The position numbers were made by a program, and so were the translations under genes. A DNA stretch of 64,000 nucleotides, taken from Tillus elongatus (taxonomy: Eukaryota; Arthropoda; Insecta; Coleoptera; Cleridae). Under the pieces are notes generated by a model, which worked only from the letters and a program-made list of their open reading frames with translations, made no database searches and was not told the origin of the DNA. This document shows, one piece after another, positions 24,905 through 34,354 of this stretch (its first letter is position 1; each line of letters starts with the position of its first letter). The stretch is from the NCBI GenBank assembly GCA_964006375.1, contig OZ023262.1, forward strand, positions 91,399,654 to 91,463,653, in the 5' to 3' direction.

Positions 24905-25130
24905 GACAGACAGTGACGTCACATTTCACATCTCGCCTTGTTATGTAACCTGCATTCCAAGGTCAATGACCTTCCAAGGTGATTGACCTGTTATTTCTAG
25001 GAAACTTTGGCCAGACAGTGACGTCACATTTCACATCTCGCCTTGTTATGTAACCTGCATTCCAAAGGTCAATGACCTGTCTAGGAAACTTTGACCAGAC
25101 AGTGACGTCACATGACTTGGGCCAGACAGT
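24905..25130. promoter_or_regulatory. Left subterminal array of hormone-response-type and CRE-type sites
   Basis: AGGTCAATGACCT, a perfect inverted repeat of AGGTCA with one spacer base, occurs at 24960-24972 and 25066-25078. A one-mismatch version (AGGTGATTGACCT) is at 24977-24989. TGACGTCA, the CREB/ATF palindrome, occurs at 24914-24921, 25019-25026 and 25103-25110. They sit in a ~105-bp repeated unit. IR-1 of AGGTCA is the classical ecdysone-receptor type of element in insects (established knowledge); function here is inference. Confidence 0.7.
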
Positions 25131-25195
25131 CACATGCAAACATTCCAAAGTGTCTAACCTATTACTTCAAATTATTCTAAGGATATTTTGAAAAA

Positions 25196-25275
25196 AACCA
25201 TTTGGAGCAGGTGAGTTTCGAACCCCGGGCACTCAGATGGGAGGCAACGATGCTAACCACTGTGCTAAGCAGACG
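25196..25275 (-). other. tRNA-like sequence in left arm
   Basis: On the minus strand it reads 'TTAGCACAGTGGTTAGCATC', like an RNA polymerase III A box, then 36 bases on 'GGGGTTCGAAACTC', like a B box. Spacing fits a tRNA or tRNA-derived SINE head. The D stem and T stem pair poorly, so it is unlikely to be a working tRNA gene. The right-arm copy is at about 34355-34430. Confidence 0.45.
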
Positions 25276-25479
25276 CTTATTAATTTACTGTTTTAGGCTG
25301 GTATATATACGACTTTTAATTAAAACAAACCATACATGTAACATACATAAAGTTTTTATTATTATTAGATAATTGAATGATTCACAAAATAAGAATTAAT
25401 ATGTTTTAATATTATATAAATGTGAGCTGGAAGATAAAGCCCTTCTTACATTTAATGAGGGAATATCAAATCTGTAAAA

Positions 25480-25840
25480 ATAACACACAGAGGTCGTTGG
25501 CAAACAAAAGAAGGAAGTTCAGAAACAAAATAGACAACAGGTTCAAATAGGAAACCAAACTTAAATATCGTAGAGACAATAGAGGTCGCTGGCAAAACAA
25601 AGAAGGAAGCTCAGAAACAAAATGGACAACAGGTTCAACTCTTAAAAATAGGAACTTTTTTAGCCTTATGTGTGGGCGCGGCAAGTAGTTGATTTTATTT
25701 TGAAAGAGATACAGGTTCGATTCCTGATATATGCTCCTTGATATGGTAGCGTCAAATACAAAGAGGTACTGAATAACTAAACAGTAAGCTTAGAAACAAT
25801 GGTTGGTTACAGGTTCAATTCCCTTCTAACCCCCCACGTG
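25480..25840 (+). repeat. Cluster of B-box-like GGTTC units (left arm)
   Basis: Four partly similar units: two begin 'AGAGGTCGYTGGCAAA', and all carry 'ACAGGTTCRA', at about 25540, 25630, 25710 and 25810. The third (ACAGGTTCGATTCCTGA) has a perfect T-arm-like hairpin. They are mirrored at about 33850-34150 except for the region deleted in the right arm. Possibly derived from tRNA genes; possibly only a local repeat. Confidence 0.4.
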
Positions 25841-25892
25841 TTTAGTGTCATGTTACTCGTCTAAGTAAGCAGAATTAAAAAAAAAAAAAATG

Positions 25893-27062
25893 GCGACTAA
25901 AATAAGATAAAAAACTTAAAACCCTTATCGCGGAAGATCCGTGAGATGTACGATAGAACCAATACATGCACGGTGTTAAGGAGGTCAAATCAAAAGTGGA
26001 ATATACAATAAAATGGCCACTTCCGGTCTAAACTTTAAATCGTTATATCTTTTCAACGGAAAGTGATAGAAAGGAACCGACTTCAAAAATGTATGTTTCC
26101 TAACAAGGTCTACAAGAAAATGAGATAAAAAACTTTAAACCCTTATCGCGGAAGATCCGTGAGATGTACGAGAGAACCAACACATGCACGGTGTTAAGGA
26201 GGCCAAACCAAATTGGAATATACAATAAAATGGCCACTTCCGGTCTAAACTTTAAATCGTTATATCTTTTGAATGGAAAGTGATAGAAAGGAACCGACTT
26301 TAAAAATATATCGTTTCATAACAAGGTCTACAAGAAACTGAGATAAAAAACTTCAAATCCTTATCGCGGAAGATCGGCGAGACGTACGATAGAACCAATA
26401 CATGCACGGTGTTAAGGAGGCCAAATCAAATTGGAATATACAATAAAATGGCCACTTCCGGTCTAAAATTTAAATCGTTATATCTTTTGAACGACAAGTG
26501 ATAGAAATGAACTGACTTTAAAAATATATCGTTTCATAACAAGCTCTACAAGAAAATGAGATAAAAAACTTTAAACCCTTATCGCGGAAGATCCGTGAGA
26601 TGTACGAGAGAACCAACACATGCACGGTGTTAAGGAGGCCAAATCAAATTGGAATATACAATAAAATGGCCACTTTCGGTCTAAACTTTAAATCGTTATA
26701 TCTTTTCAACGACAAGTGATAGAAAGGAACCGACTTTAAAAATATATCGTTTCATAACAAGCTCTACAAGAAACTGAGATAAAAAACTTTAAATCCTTAT
26801 CGCGGAAGATCGGTGAGATGTACGATAGAACCAATACATGCACGGTGTTAAGGAGGCCAAATCAAATTGGAATATACAATAAAATGGCCACTTCCGGTCT
26901 AAACTTTAAATCGTTATATCTTTTGAACGGAAAGTGATAGAAAGGAGCCGACTTCAAAAATGTATGTTCCGTAACAAGCTCTACAAGAAAATGAGATAAA
27001 AAACTTAAAACCCTTATCGCGGAAGATCCGTGAGATGTACTATAGAACCAATACATACACGC
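25893..27062. repeat. 218-bp tandem array (left arm)
   Basis: The motif CGCGGAAGATC recurs at about 25929, 26147, 26365, 26583, 26801 and 27018, a period of 218 bp (last step 217). That gives five full units and a partial one. Each unit also holds 'ATAAAATGGCCACTTCCGGT' and 'ACATGCACGGTGTTAAGGAG'. Neighbouring units differ by a few percent, and alternate units are most alike, pointing to a two-unit higher-order step. Confidence 0.92.
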
Positions 27063-27099
27063 TGTTCAGCAAACCAATAAAATCAATAAAAATGTTACT

Positions 27100-27282
27100 T
27101 CAGGTTGACACTTCCGGTATAGCCGTTCTTAGAGCTAGATACATGTGTGACACCTCAAAATCATCGTCTTGTTGAACAGAAGAAATATAATATTTAAGTA
27201 AGTCAGAACAAGCTGTGTTAACACCTAAAAACAACACACTCTCTCTTAGACTTAATGAAGTTACTTTCAGAGAAAATTTCAA
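27100..27282 (-). CDS. Hypothetical 60-residue protein (left arm)
   Basis: ATG-initiated frame reading away from the centre: 'MKFSLKVTSLSLRESVLFLG' then 'YISSVQQDDDFEVSHMY'. No domain is recognised. The identical copy lies at 32397-32579. Since both arms are near-identical, conservation between them says nothing about selection. It could be chance. Confidence 0.25.
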   Translation of the reverse strand: MKFSLKVTSLSLRESVLFLGVNTACSDLLKYYISSVQQDDDFEVSHMYLALRTAIPEVST

Positions 27283-27479
27283 CCATACCAGAAAGAACAG
27301 TAATCAATAGCGTATTTAAATGTTGACTACATCAAGTGATGCGTGCTACAGACAAATTTTAGTACACCCTCTTAGACTTATTGAAGTTGACGGTACAGGC
27401 AGCTGTCAAGCGTACCTAACAAACCAAAGTAAATATGTCTTGAAGAACAGTCTTCAATTGCCCTAAGCCAACACATCTC

Positions 27480-28156
27480 TATCATTTCAGAGTAATCTTA
27501 GCCATGTGACCAGTTAAACTAAGTATCTTGAAGTGTAGCTTTTATGTTTATGAGATATAAAATAACAAAACTAAAGAGTTAATTGTCTATTAAAACAACA
27601 AGCAGAAGGGGTTGACTTGGTACCTACAGCTGCTACATACTTGGTAAAAATGGGTGCCACTAGCATTTCAGAGTAATTTTAATCACACAACACTCTAACT
27701 AACTGTCTTGAGATGTGGCTTTATGTGTTAATGGGTGGAAATAACAAAACTAAAGAGTTGATTGTCTATTACAACTGTCAGCGAAAGAAGCATTTAGGTA
27801 GCCGGAATACCGATATCCTAAATATTTCAAGAGTAATCTTAGTCATACAACACTCTTAACTAACTGTCTTGAGATGTGGCTTTATGTGTCATTGGTTGGA
27901 AAATAAGAAAACTAAAGAGTTGATTGCCTATTACAACAGTCAGCTGAAGGAACATTTGGGTTATCGGAATACCGATGTGCCAAATGTTCCAACCGAAGGA
28001 GCCCACTTAGAGACATCTCCAGGGGCTCGGAATACCGATGCCCTAGAAGTGTCGGAAGCAACATTTCAATTAACACCAACAACCGCTAAATACTTGTTGG
28101 ACTTTAGTATGTTTGATATTAAATTCGATTTGCTACATAACCATTCATTTTTATGA
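27480..28156 (+). repeat. Three diverged ~180-bp coding-like modules (left arm)
   Basis: The block 'AACTAAAGAGTTGATTGTCT' with 'TGTCTTGAGATGTGGCTTTA' recurs about every 180 bp, near 27560, 27740 and 27910. Only the last is an open frame (27869-28156). The earlier ones look like decayed copies of the same module. They are mirrored in the right arm at about 31523-32200. Confidence 0.65.
27869..28156 (+). CDS. Hypothetical 95-residue protein (left arm)
   Basis: ATG-initiated frame reading toward the centre. It contains 'LIAYYNSQLKEHLGYRNTD' followed by 'EGAHLETSPGARNTDALEVS' and 'FQLTPTTAKYLL'. The second half is related to the next frame at 28377-28697 (EGAHLDSSPGSRNTG..LEVSEA), so a protein module is repeated within one arm with mainly conservative changes. 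That is weak support for coding. No known family recognised. Mirrored at 31523-31810 with three or so base differences. Confidence 0.4.
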   Translation: MRCGFMCHWLENKKTKELIAYYNSQLKEHLGYRNTDVPNVPTEGAHLETSPGARNTDALEVSEATFQLTPTTAKYLLDFSMFDIKFDLLHNHSFL

Positions 28157-28376
28157 AAAACTCAACAATTTTTATTTCTGCTTAAGCGAATTTAATCAGA
28201 AATATAGAACCAATCTTCAAGAAACCGAAGTAAAATGATAAGAACATTAAGAACAAACATTCCGATACCGAAGTGATCCTAAACACACCATATGATGCAA
28301 ATTCTGTAAATCTTTTTAACAGAAGAAAAACAGAAGTGAAACACCGTAAGACAAATAGAACCGACGTACATAACAG

Positions 28377-28697
28377 ATGTGTCTGAGGAGAAACGTATTC
28401 AGAACCTTATTGAGTTTACTAAGTTTTAAGTATACGAACATATCAGTCTATGTACCAACCAATACCGATACCCTTAATATTTCAACCAAAGGAGCCCACT
28501 TAGACTCATCTCCAGGGAGCCGGAATACTGGCCCCCTAGAAGTGTCGGAAGCAACATCTCAACTAACACCTACAACCGCTACATACTTGGTAAAAAATGG
28601 GTGGAGCTCAGATTGTAAACGACTTGATAGGTGGTACATATGTTTGCAAAGATTTCATTCTAAATTTAGCCTGTTGGATATCCAATCTTTTCTATGA
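28377..28697 (+). CDS. Hypothetical 106-residue protein (left arm)
   Basis: ATG-initiated frame. It shares the module 'TKGAHLDSSPGSRNTGPLEV' and 'SQLTPTTATYL' with the preceding frame, then diverges into 'WYICLQRFHSKFSLLDIQSF'. The following (CCAA)n run at 28706-28744 lies just beyond the stop. No known family recognised. Confidence 0.4.
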   Translation: MCLRRNVFRTLLSLLSFKYTNISVYVPTNTDTLNISTKGAHLDSSPGSRNTGPLEVSEATSQLTPTTATYLVKNGWSSDCKRLDRWYICLQRFHSKFSLLDIQSFL

Positions 28698-28705
28698 AAA
28701 GTGCA

Positions 28706-28744
28706 ACCAACCAACTAACCAACCACCCAACCAACCAACCAACG
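28706..28744 (+). repeat. (CCAA)n-like tetranucleotide tract (left arm)
   Basis: CAACCAACCAACTAACCAAC and continuing. Mirrored at about 30935-30973 as (TTGG)n. Confidence 0.85.
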
Positions 28745-28904
28745 TTGAGGGGCGTAGAAATAGCAAGCTATCTACAAGTGGACCCCTCTGAACCTATGAT
28801 GTTAATAATGGATTAAGAGATTGAATTGGTACGTGTTTATATTGAAGGCTTGCAAGCTACGTACAAGTGTCTGAATATATGATGGTAATGATGGGTTAAG
28901 ATAT

Positions 28905-29291
28905 TTAATTGACATGCATTAAAGGCTTAGCGGTTTTCACTTGAGTCATCGTCATTCGAAAACTATTAGAACGAAAACCAGGTCCTTTACTCTGGTATAT
29001 CTTACTCAGTAGGAACCAAATGTCTTCGAAAACAACATTCTTTGCTTTTCTGAAAGGCAAGTGAGCAGCCCCCTTGTCGAACCCCTCCGAGCTAAAGGTA
29101 AACCCCACTCTGTCTTCGGGATCGACATCATGGACTATATGACTCACAATATCTTTAATACGATCTTTGACCCACTTCTCTGGATCGTTGACATCGTCAG
29201 GTATATCTTGTAGTCTAAAGCATACGCTTCGTCTATCAAGTTTAAACTTCTTATTGGAGGTCACTGTATCTTCAAGTATTTGGAATGCCAT
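28905..29291 (-). CDS. 128-residue protein, possible DNA polymerase B N-terminal module (left arm)
   Basis: ATG at 29291, stop at 28905, reading outward from the centre. It is the best coding candidate in the palindrome: charged N-terminal part ('FKLDRRSVCFRLQDIPDDVN'), an acidic stretch, then 'LPFRKAKNVVFEDIWFLLSK' followed by 'IYQSKGPGFRSNSFRMTMTQ'. The pattern 'LPFR...N....I...L.KI.QS.....' reminds me of the N-terminal region of large arthropod Polinton-type DNA polymerase proteins, but I could not check this. It may be a first exon, since a weak donor-like AAGTGAAA follows codon 116. The unique promoter of the loop does not lie upstream of this copy. Confidence 0.5.
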   Translation of the reverse strand: MAFQILEDTVTSNKKFKLDRRSVCFRLQDIPDDVNDPEKWVKDRIKDIVSHIVHDVDPEDRVGFTFSSEGFDKGAAHLPFRKAKNVVFEDIWFLLSKIYQSKGPGFRSNSFRMTMTQVKTAKPLMHVN

Positions 29292-29379
29292 TGTTTCGTG
29301 CTACACAACTGACTGTGTTGGTTAAAGGACCGAAGTTTAGCCTCGTGTTTATTAAAGACTAAAGTTTAGCAGGTACTAT

Positions 29380-29637
29380 TTGTTTTCACCTTCACTGTTG
29401 GCTACCGACTGAACCTTAGCGGACGCTCCTCGTCTTAATATTCGACAAACAACACAGACAACACAACTTATTGTTTTCACCTTCACTGTTGGCTACCGAC
29501 TGAACCTTAGCGGACGCTCCTCGTCTTAATATTCGACAAACAACACAGACAACACAACTTATTGTTTTCACCTTCACTGTTGGTTAACGACTGAACCTTA
29601 GTGGACGCTTCACGTCTTAATATTCAACAGACAACAA
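29380..29637. repeat. 91-bp direct repeats at the arm/loop border
   Basis: The unit 'TGTTTTCACCTTCACTGTTG' starts at 29381, 29472 and 29563. The first two are near-identical and belong to the arm. The third is diverged ('GGTTAACGACTGAACC', 'TTCACGTC') and lies in the unique loop. The right arm has only two units (30120-30300). Confidence 0.85.
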
Positions 29638-29850
29638 CGACAGCTGTCATACAGCTGTCTGACATGACAGACAGCTGTCATACAGCTGTCTGACATGACA
29701 GACAGCTGTCATACAGCTGTCATACAGCTGTCTAAGACAGCTGTCCTGTTAACACAGCTGTCTAACACAGCTGTCTAACACAGCTGTCTAACACAGCTGT
29801 CTAACACAGCTGTCTAACACAGCTGTCTAACACAGCTGTCTAATAGGGCA
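29638..29850. repeat. CAGCTG (E-box) array
   Basis: About 15 copies of CAGCTG, mostly as ACAGCTGTC. First they are in ATACAGCTGTC/TGACATGACAGA spacing, then as a regular 14-bp unit TAACACAGCTGTC. CAGCTG is a bHLH-type binding site; here it may be only a simple-sequence expansion. Confidence 0.85.
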
Positions 29851-30058
29851 GACATATGTCTAACACATGTCTAGCAGATGTGTAACAGTCACTCTTTTGC
29901 GGAACATAAGCTGAATGTTTTTAAGTCAAACAAGAAGAAAACAATTTAAAACACATCTACGATGACCATGAGGCAGCCTACATGGACTTTGAACAATTTT
30001 TAAAAATATATGCGGCCAGGTTAGTTGATTAACCATCCAGGTCAGTCACAGCTGACGC

Positions 30059-30094
30059 TATAAATAAAAACGATGCTGGAAGCGAGTGACGTCA
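30059..30094 (+). promoter_or_regulatory. Candidate promoter: TATA box plus CRE-type site
   Basis: TATAAATA at 30059-30066 with TGACGTCA at 30087-30094. A transcript starting about 30 bp downstream of the TATA box would run into the right-arm 128-residue gene. Only one promoter exists, because the loop is not duplicated. Confidence 0.5.
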
Positions 30095-30387
30095 CAAGAA
30101 ACGGTGGTGCATGTGCCCAAGTTGTGTTGTCTGTGTTGTTTGTCGAATATTAAGACGAGGAGCGTCCGCTAAGGTTCAGTCGGTAGCCAACAGTGAAGGT
30201 GAAAACAATAAGTTGTGTTGTCTGTGTTGTTTGTCGAATATTAAGACGAGGAGCGTCCGCTAAGGTTCAGTCGGTAGCCAACAGTGAAGGTGAAAACAAA
30301 TAGTACCTGCTAAACTTTAGTCTTTAATAAACACGAGGCTAAACTTCGGTCCTTTAACCAACACAGTCAGTTGTGTAGCACGAAACA

Positions 30388-30774
30388 ATGGCATTCCAAA
30401 TACTTGAAGATACAGTGACCTCCAATAAGAAGTTTAAACTTGATAGACGAAGCGTATGCTTTAGACTACAAGATATACCTGACGATGTCAACGATCCAGA
30501 GAAGTGGGTCAAAGATCGTATTAAAGATATTGTGAGTCATATAGTCCATGATGTCGATCCCGAAGACAGAGTGGGGTTTACCTTTAGCTCGGAGGGGTTC
30601 GACAAGGGGGCTGCTCACTTGCCTTTCAGAAAAGCAAAGAATGTTGTTTTCGAAGACATTTGGTTCCTACTGAGTAAGATATACCAGAGTAAAGGACCTG
30701 GTTTTCGTTCTAATAGTTTTCGAATGACGATGACTCAAGTGAAAACCGCTAAGCCTTTAATGCATGTCAATTAA
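30388..30774 (+). CDS. 128-residue protein, possible DNA polymerase B N-terminal module (right arm)
   Basis: Identical translation to the left-arm copy, so both copies are intact. This one lies about 330 bp downstream of the TATAAATA box in the unique loop, so it is the copy likely to be transcribed. Its leader would cross two 91-bp direct repeats (30120-30300). The start ATG is preceded by 'CGAAACA', a good eukaryotic context (A at -3). No membrane segment or signal peptide. Function is inferred only. Confidence 0.55.
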   Translation: MAFQILEDTVTSNKKFKLDRRSVCFRLQDIPDDVNDPEKWVKDRIKDIVSHIVHDVDPEDRVGFTFSSEGFDKGAAHLPFRKAKNVVFEDIWFLLSKIYQSKGPGFRSNSFRMTMTQVKTAKPLMHVN

Positions 30775-30981
30775 ATATCTTAACCCATCATTACCATCAT
30801 ATATTCAGACACTTGTACGTAGCTTGCAAGCCTTCAATATAAACACGTACCAATTCAATCTCTTAATCCATTATTAACATCATAGGTTCAGAGGGGTCCA
30901 CTTGTAGATAGCTTGCTATCTCTACGCCCCTCAACGTTGGTTGGTTGGTTGGGTGGTTGGTTAGTTGGTTGGTTGCACTTT

Positions 30982-31302
30982 TCATAGAAAAGATTGGATA
31001 TCCAACAGGCTAAATTTAGAATGAAATCTTTGCAAACATATGTACCACCTATCAAGTCGTTTACAATCTGAGCTCCACCCATTTTTTACCAAGTATGTAG
31101 CGGTTGTAGGTGTTAGTTGAGATGTTGCTTCCGACACTTCTAGGGGGCCAGTATTCCGGCTCCCTGGAGATGAGTCTAAGTGGGCTCCTTTGGTTGAAAT
31201 ATTAAGGGTATCGGTATTGGTTGGTACATAGACTGATATGTTCGTATACTTAAAACTTAGTAAACTCAATAAGGTTCTGAATACGTTTCTCCTCAGACAC
31301 AT
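30982..31302 (-). CDS. Hypothetical 106-residue protein (right arm)
   Basis: Mirror of 28377-28697 with identical translation. It converges toward the palindrome centre and faces the 128-residue gene at 30388-30774. Confidence 0.4.
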   Translation of the reverse strand: MCLRRNVFRTLLSLLSFKYTNISVYVPTNTDTLNISTKGAHLDSSPGSRNTGPLEVSEATSQLTPTTATYLVKNGWSSDCKRLDRWYICLQRFHSKFSLLDIQSFL

Positions 31303-31522
31303 CTGTTATGTACGTCGGTTCTATTTGTCTTACGGTGTTTCACTTCTGTTTTTCTTCTGTTAAAAAGATTTACAGAATTTGCATCATATGGTGTGTTTAG
31401 GATCACTTCGGTATCGGAATGTTTGTTCTTAATGTTCTTATCATTTTACTTCGGTTTCTTGAAGATTGGTTCTATATTTCTGATTAAATTCGCTTAAGCA
31501 GAAATAAAAATTGTTGAGTTTT

Positions 31523-31810
31523 TCATAAAAATGAATGGTTATGTAGCAAATCGAATTTAATATCAAACATACTAAAGTCCAACAAGTATTTAGCGGTTGT
31601 TGGTGTTAATTGAAATATTGCTTCCGACACTTCTAGGGCATCGGTATTCCGAGCCCCTGGAGATGTCTCTAAGTGGGCTCCTTCGGTTGGAACATTTGGC
31701 ATATCGGTATTCCGATAACCCAAATGTTCCTTCAGCTGACTGTTGTAATAGGCAATCAACTCTTTAGTTTTCTTATTTTCCAACCAATGACACATAAAGC
31801 CACATCTCAA
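31523..31810 (-). CDS. Hypothetical 95-residue protein (right arm)
   Basis: Mirror of 27869-28156. It differs at two residues (Val to Met, Thr to Ile). Same repeated 'GAHLETSPGARNTDALEVS' module. Confidence 0.4.
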   Translation of the reverse strand: MRCGFMCHWLENKKTKELIAYYNSQLKEHLGYRNTDMPNVPTEGAHLETSPGARNTDALEVSEAIFQLTPTTAKYLLDFSMFDIKFDLLHNHSFL

Positions 31811-32396
31811 GACAGTTAGTTAAGAGTGTTGTATGACTAAGATTACTCTTGAAATATTTAGGATATCGGTATTCCGGCTACCTAAATGCTTCTTTCGCTG
31901 ACAGTTGTAATAGACAATCAACTCTTTAGTTTTGTTATTTCCACCCATTAACACATAAAGCCACATCTCAAGACAGTTAGTTAGAGTGTTGTGTGATTAA
32001 AATTACTCTGAAATGCTAGTGGCACCCATTTTTACCAAGTATGTAGCAGCTGTAGGTACCAAGTCAACCCCTTCTGCTTGTTGTTTTAATAGACAATTAA
32101 CTCTTTAGTTTTGTTATTTTATATCTCATAAACATAAAAGCTACACTTCAAGATACTTAGTTTAACTGGTCACATGGCTAAGATTACTCTGAAATGATAG
32201 AGATGTGTTGGCTTAGGGCAATTGAAGACTGTTCTTCAAGACATATTTACTTTGGTTTGTTAGGTACGCTTGACAGCTGCCTGTACCGTCAACTTCAATA
32301 AGTCTAAGAGGGTGTACTAAAATTTGTCTGTAGCACGCATCACTTGATGTAGTCAACATTTAAATACGCTATTGAATACTGTTCTTTCTGGTATGG

Positions 32397-32579
32397 TTGA
32401 AATTTTCTCTGAAAGTAACTTCATTAAGTCTAAGAGAGAGTGTGTTGTTTTTAGGTGTTAACACAGCTTGTTCTGACTTACTTAAATATTATATTTCTTC
32501 TGTTCAACAAGACGATGATTTTGAGGTGTCACACATGTATCTAGCTCTAAGAACGGCTATACCTGAAGTGTCAACCTGA
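32397..32579 (+). CDS. Hypothetical 60-residue protein (right arm)
   Basis: Identical translation to 27100-27282. No recognised function, and no promoter evident. Confidence 0.25.
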   Translation: MKFSLKVTSLSLRESVLFLGVNTACSDLLKYYISSVQQDDDFEVSHMYLALRTAIPEVST

Positions 32580-32619
32580 AGTAACATTTTTATTGATTTT
32601 ATTGGTTTGCTGAACAGCG

Positions 32620-33785
32620 TGTATGTATTGGTTCTATAGTACATCTCACGGATCTTCCGCGATAAGGGTTTTAAGTTTTTTATCTCATTTTCTTGTAGAG
32701 CTTGTTACGAAACATACATTTTTGAAGTCGGCTCCTTTCTATCACTTTCCGTTCAAAAGATATAACGATTTAAAGTTTAGACCGGAAGTGGCCATTTTAT
32801 TGTATATTCCAATTTGATTTGGCCTCCTTAACACCGTGCATGTATTGGTTCTATCGTACATCTCACCGATTTTCCGCGATAAGGATTTAAAGTTTTTTAT
32901 CTCAGTTTCTTGTAGAGCTTGTTATGAAACGATATATTTTTAAAGTCGGTTCCTTTCTATCACTTGTCGTTGAAAAGATATAACGATTTAAAGTTTAGAC
33001 CGGAAGTGGCCATTTTATTGTATATTCCAATTTGATTTGGCCTCCTTAACACCGTGCATGTGTTGGTTCTCTCGTACATCTCACGGATCTTCCGCGATAA
33101 GGGTTTAAAGTTTTTTATCTCATTTTCTTGTAGAGCTTGTTATGAAACGATATATTTTTAAAGTCAGTTCATTTCTATCACTTGTCGTTCAAAAGATATA
33201 ACGATTTAAATTTTAGACCGGAAGTGGCCATTTTATTGTATATTCCAATTTGATTTGGCCTCCTTAACACCGTGCATGTATTGGTTCTATCGTACGTCTC
33301 GCCGATCTTCCGCGATAAGGATTTGAAGTTTTTTATCTCAGTTTCTTGTAGACCTTGTTATGAAACGATATATTTTTAAAGTCGGTTCCTTTCTATCACT
33401 TTCCATTCAAAAGATATAACGATTTAAAGTTTAGACCGGAAGTGGCCATTTTATTGTATATTCCAATTTGGTTTGGCCTCCTTAACACCGTGCATGTGTT
33501 GGTTCTCTCGTACATCTCACGGATCTTCCGCGATAAGGGTTTAAAGTTTTTATCTCATTTTCTTGTAGACCTTGTTAGGAAACATACATTTTTGAAGTCG
33601 GTTCCTTTCTATCACTTTCCGTTGAAAAGATATAACGATTTAAAGTTTAGACCGGAAGTGGCCATTTTATTGTATATTCCACTTTTGATTTGACCTCCTT
33701 AACACCGTGCATGTATTGGTTCTATCGTACATCTCACGGATCTTCCGCGATAAGGGTTTTAAGTTTTTTATCTTATTTTAGTCGC
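32620..33785. repeat. 218-bp tandem array (right arm)
   Basis: Mirror of the left-arm array with the same unit order. It spans the same five-plus units in reverse complement. Confidence 0.92.
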
Positions 33786-34354
33786 CATTTTTTTTTTTTA
33801 TTCTGCTTACTTAGACGAGTAACATGACACTAAACACGTGGGGGGTTAGAAGGGAATTGAACCTGTAACCAACCATTGTTTCTAAGCTTACTGTTTAGTT
33901 ATTCAGTACCTCTTTGTATTTGACGCTACCATATCAAGGAGCATATATCAGGAATCGAACCTGTATCTCTTTCAAAATAAAATCAACTACTTGCCGCGTC
34001 CACCTGTTGTCCATTTTGTTTCTGAGCTTCCTTCTTTGTTTTGCCAGCGACCTCTATTGTCTCTACGATATTTAAGTTTGGTTTCCTATTTGAACCTGTT
34101 GTCTATTTTGTTTCTGAACTTCCTTCTTTTGTTTGCCAACGACCTCTGTGTGTTATTTTTACAGATTTGATATTCCCTCATTAAATGTAAGAAGGGCTTT
34201 ATCTTCCAGCTCACATTTATATAATATTAAAACATATTAATTCTTATTTTGTGAATCATTCAATTGTCTAATAATAATAAAAACTTTATGTATGTTACAT
34301 GTATGGTTTGTTTTAATTAAAAGTCGTATATATACCAGCCTAAAACAGTAAATT

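Larger units (their letters stand above)
24884..29560 (+). repeat. Left arm of the palindrome
   Basis: Inverted copy of 30119-34752. Coordinates pair to a constant sum of 59636 in the outer part and 59679 further in. The 43-bp step arises near 25650-25680, where the left arm has sequence ('TCAACTCTTAAAAATAGGAA') that the right arm lacks. Single-base differences are rare. Confidence 0.93.
29561..30118. other. Unique central loop of the palindrome (558 bp)
   Basis: The only non-palindromic part of the element. In order it holds a diverged 91-bp unit, a CAGCTG array, a short open stretch ('YMDFEQFLKIYAARLVD', about 29970-30030, no clear start), a TATA box and a TGACGTCA site. Breakpoints are sharp at 29560 and 30119. 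Confidence 0.8.

Noticed and set aside
25196..25275. Functional tRNA gene
   Set aside because: A-box and B-box-like motifs are present, but D and T stems pair badly and no clear anticodon arm forms; kept only as tRNA-like.
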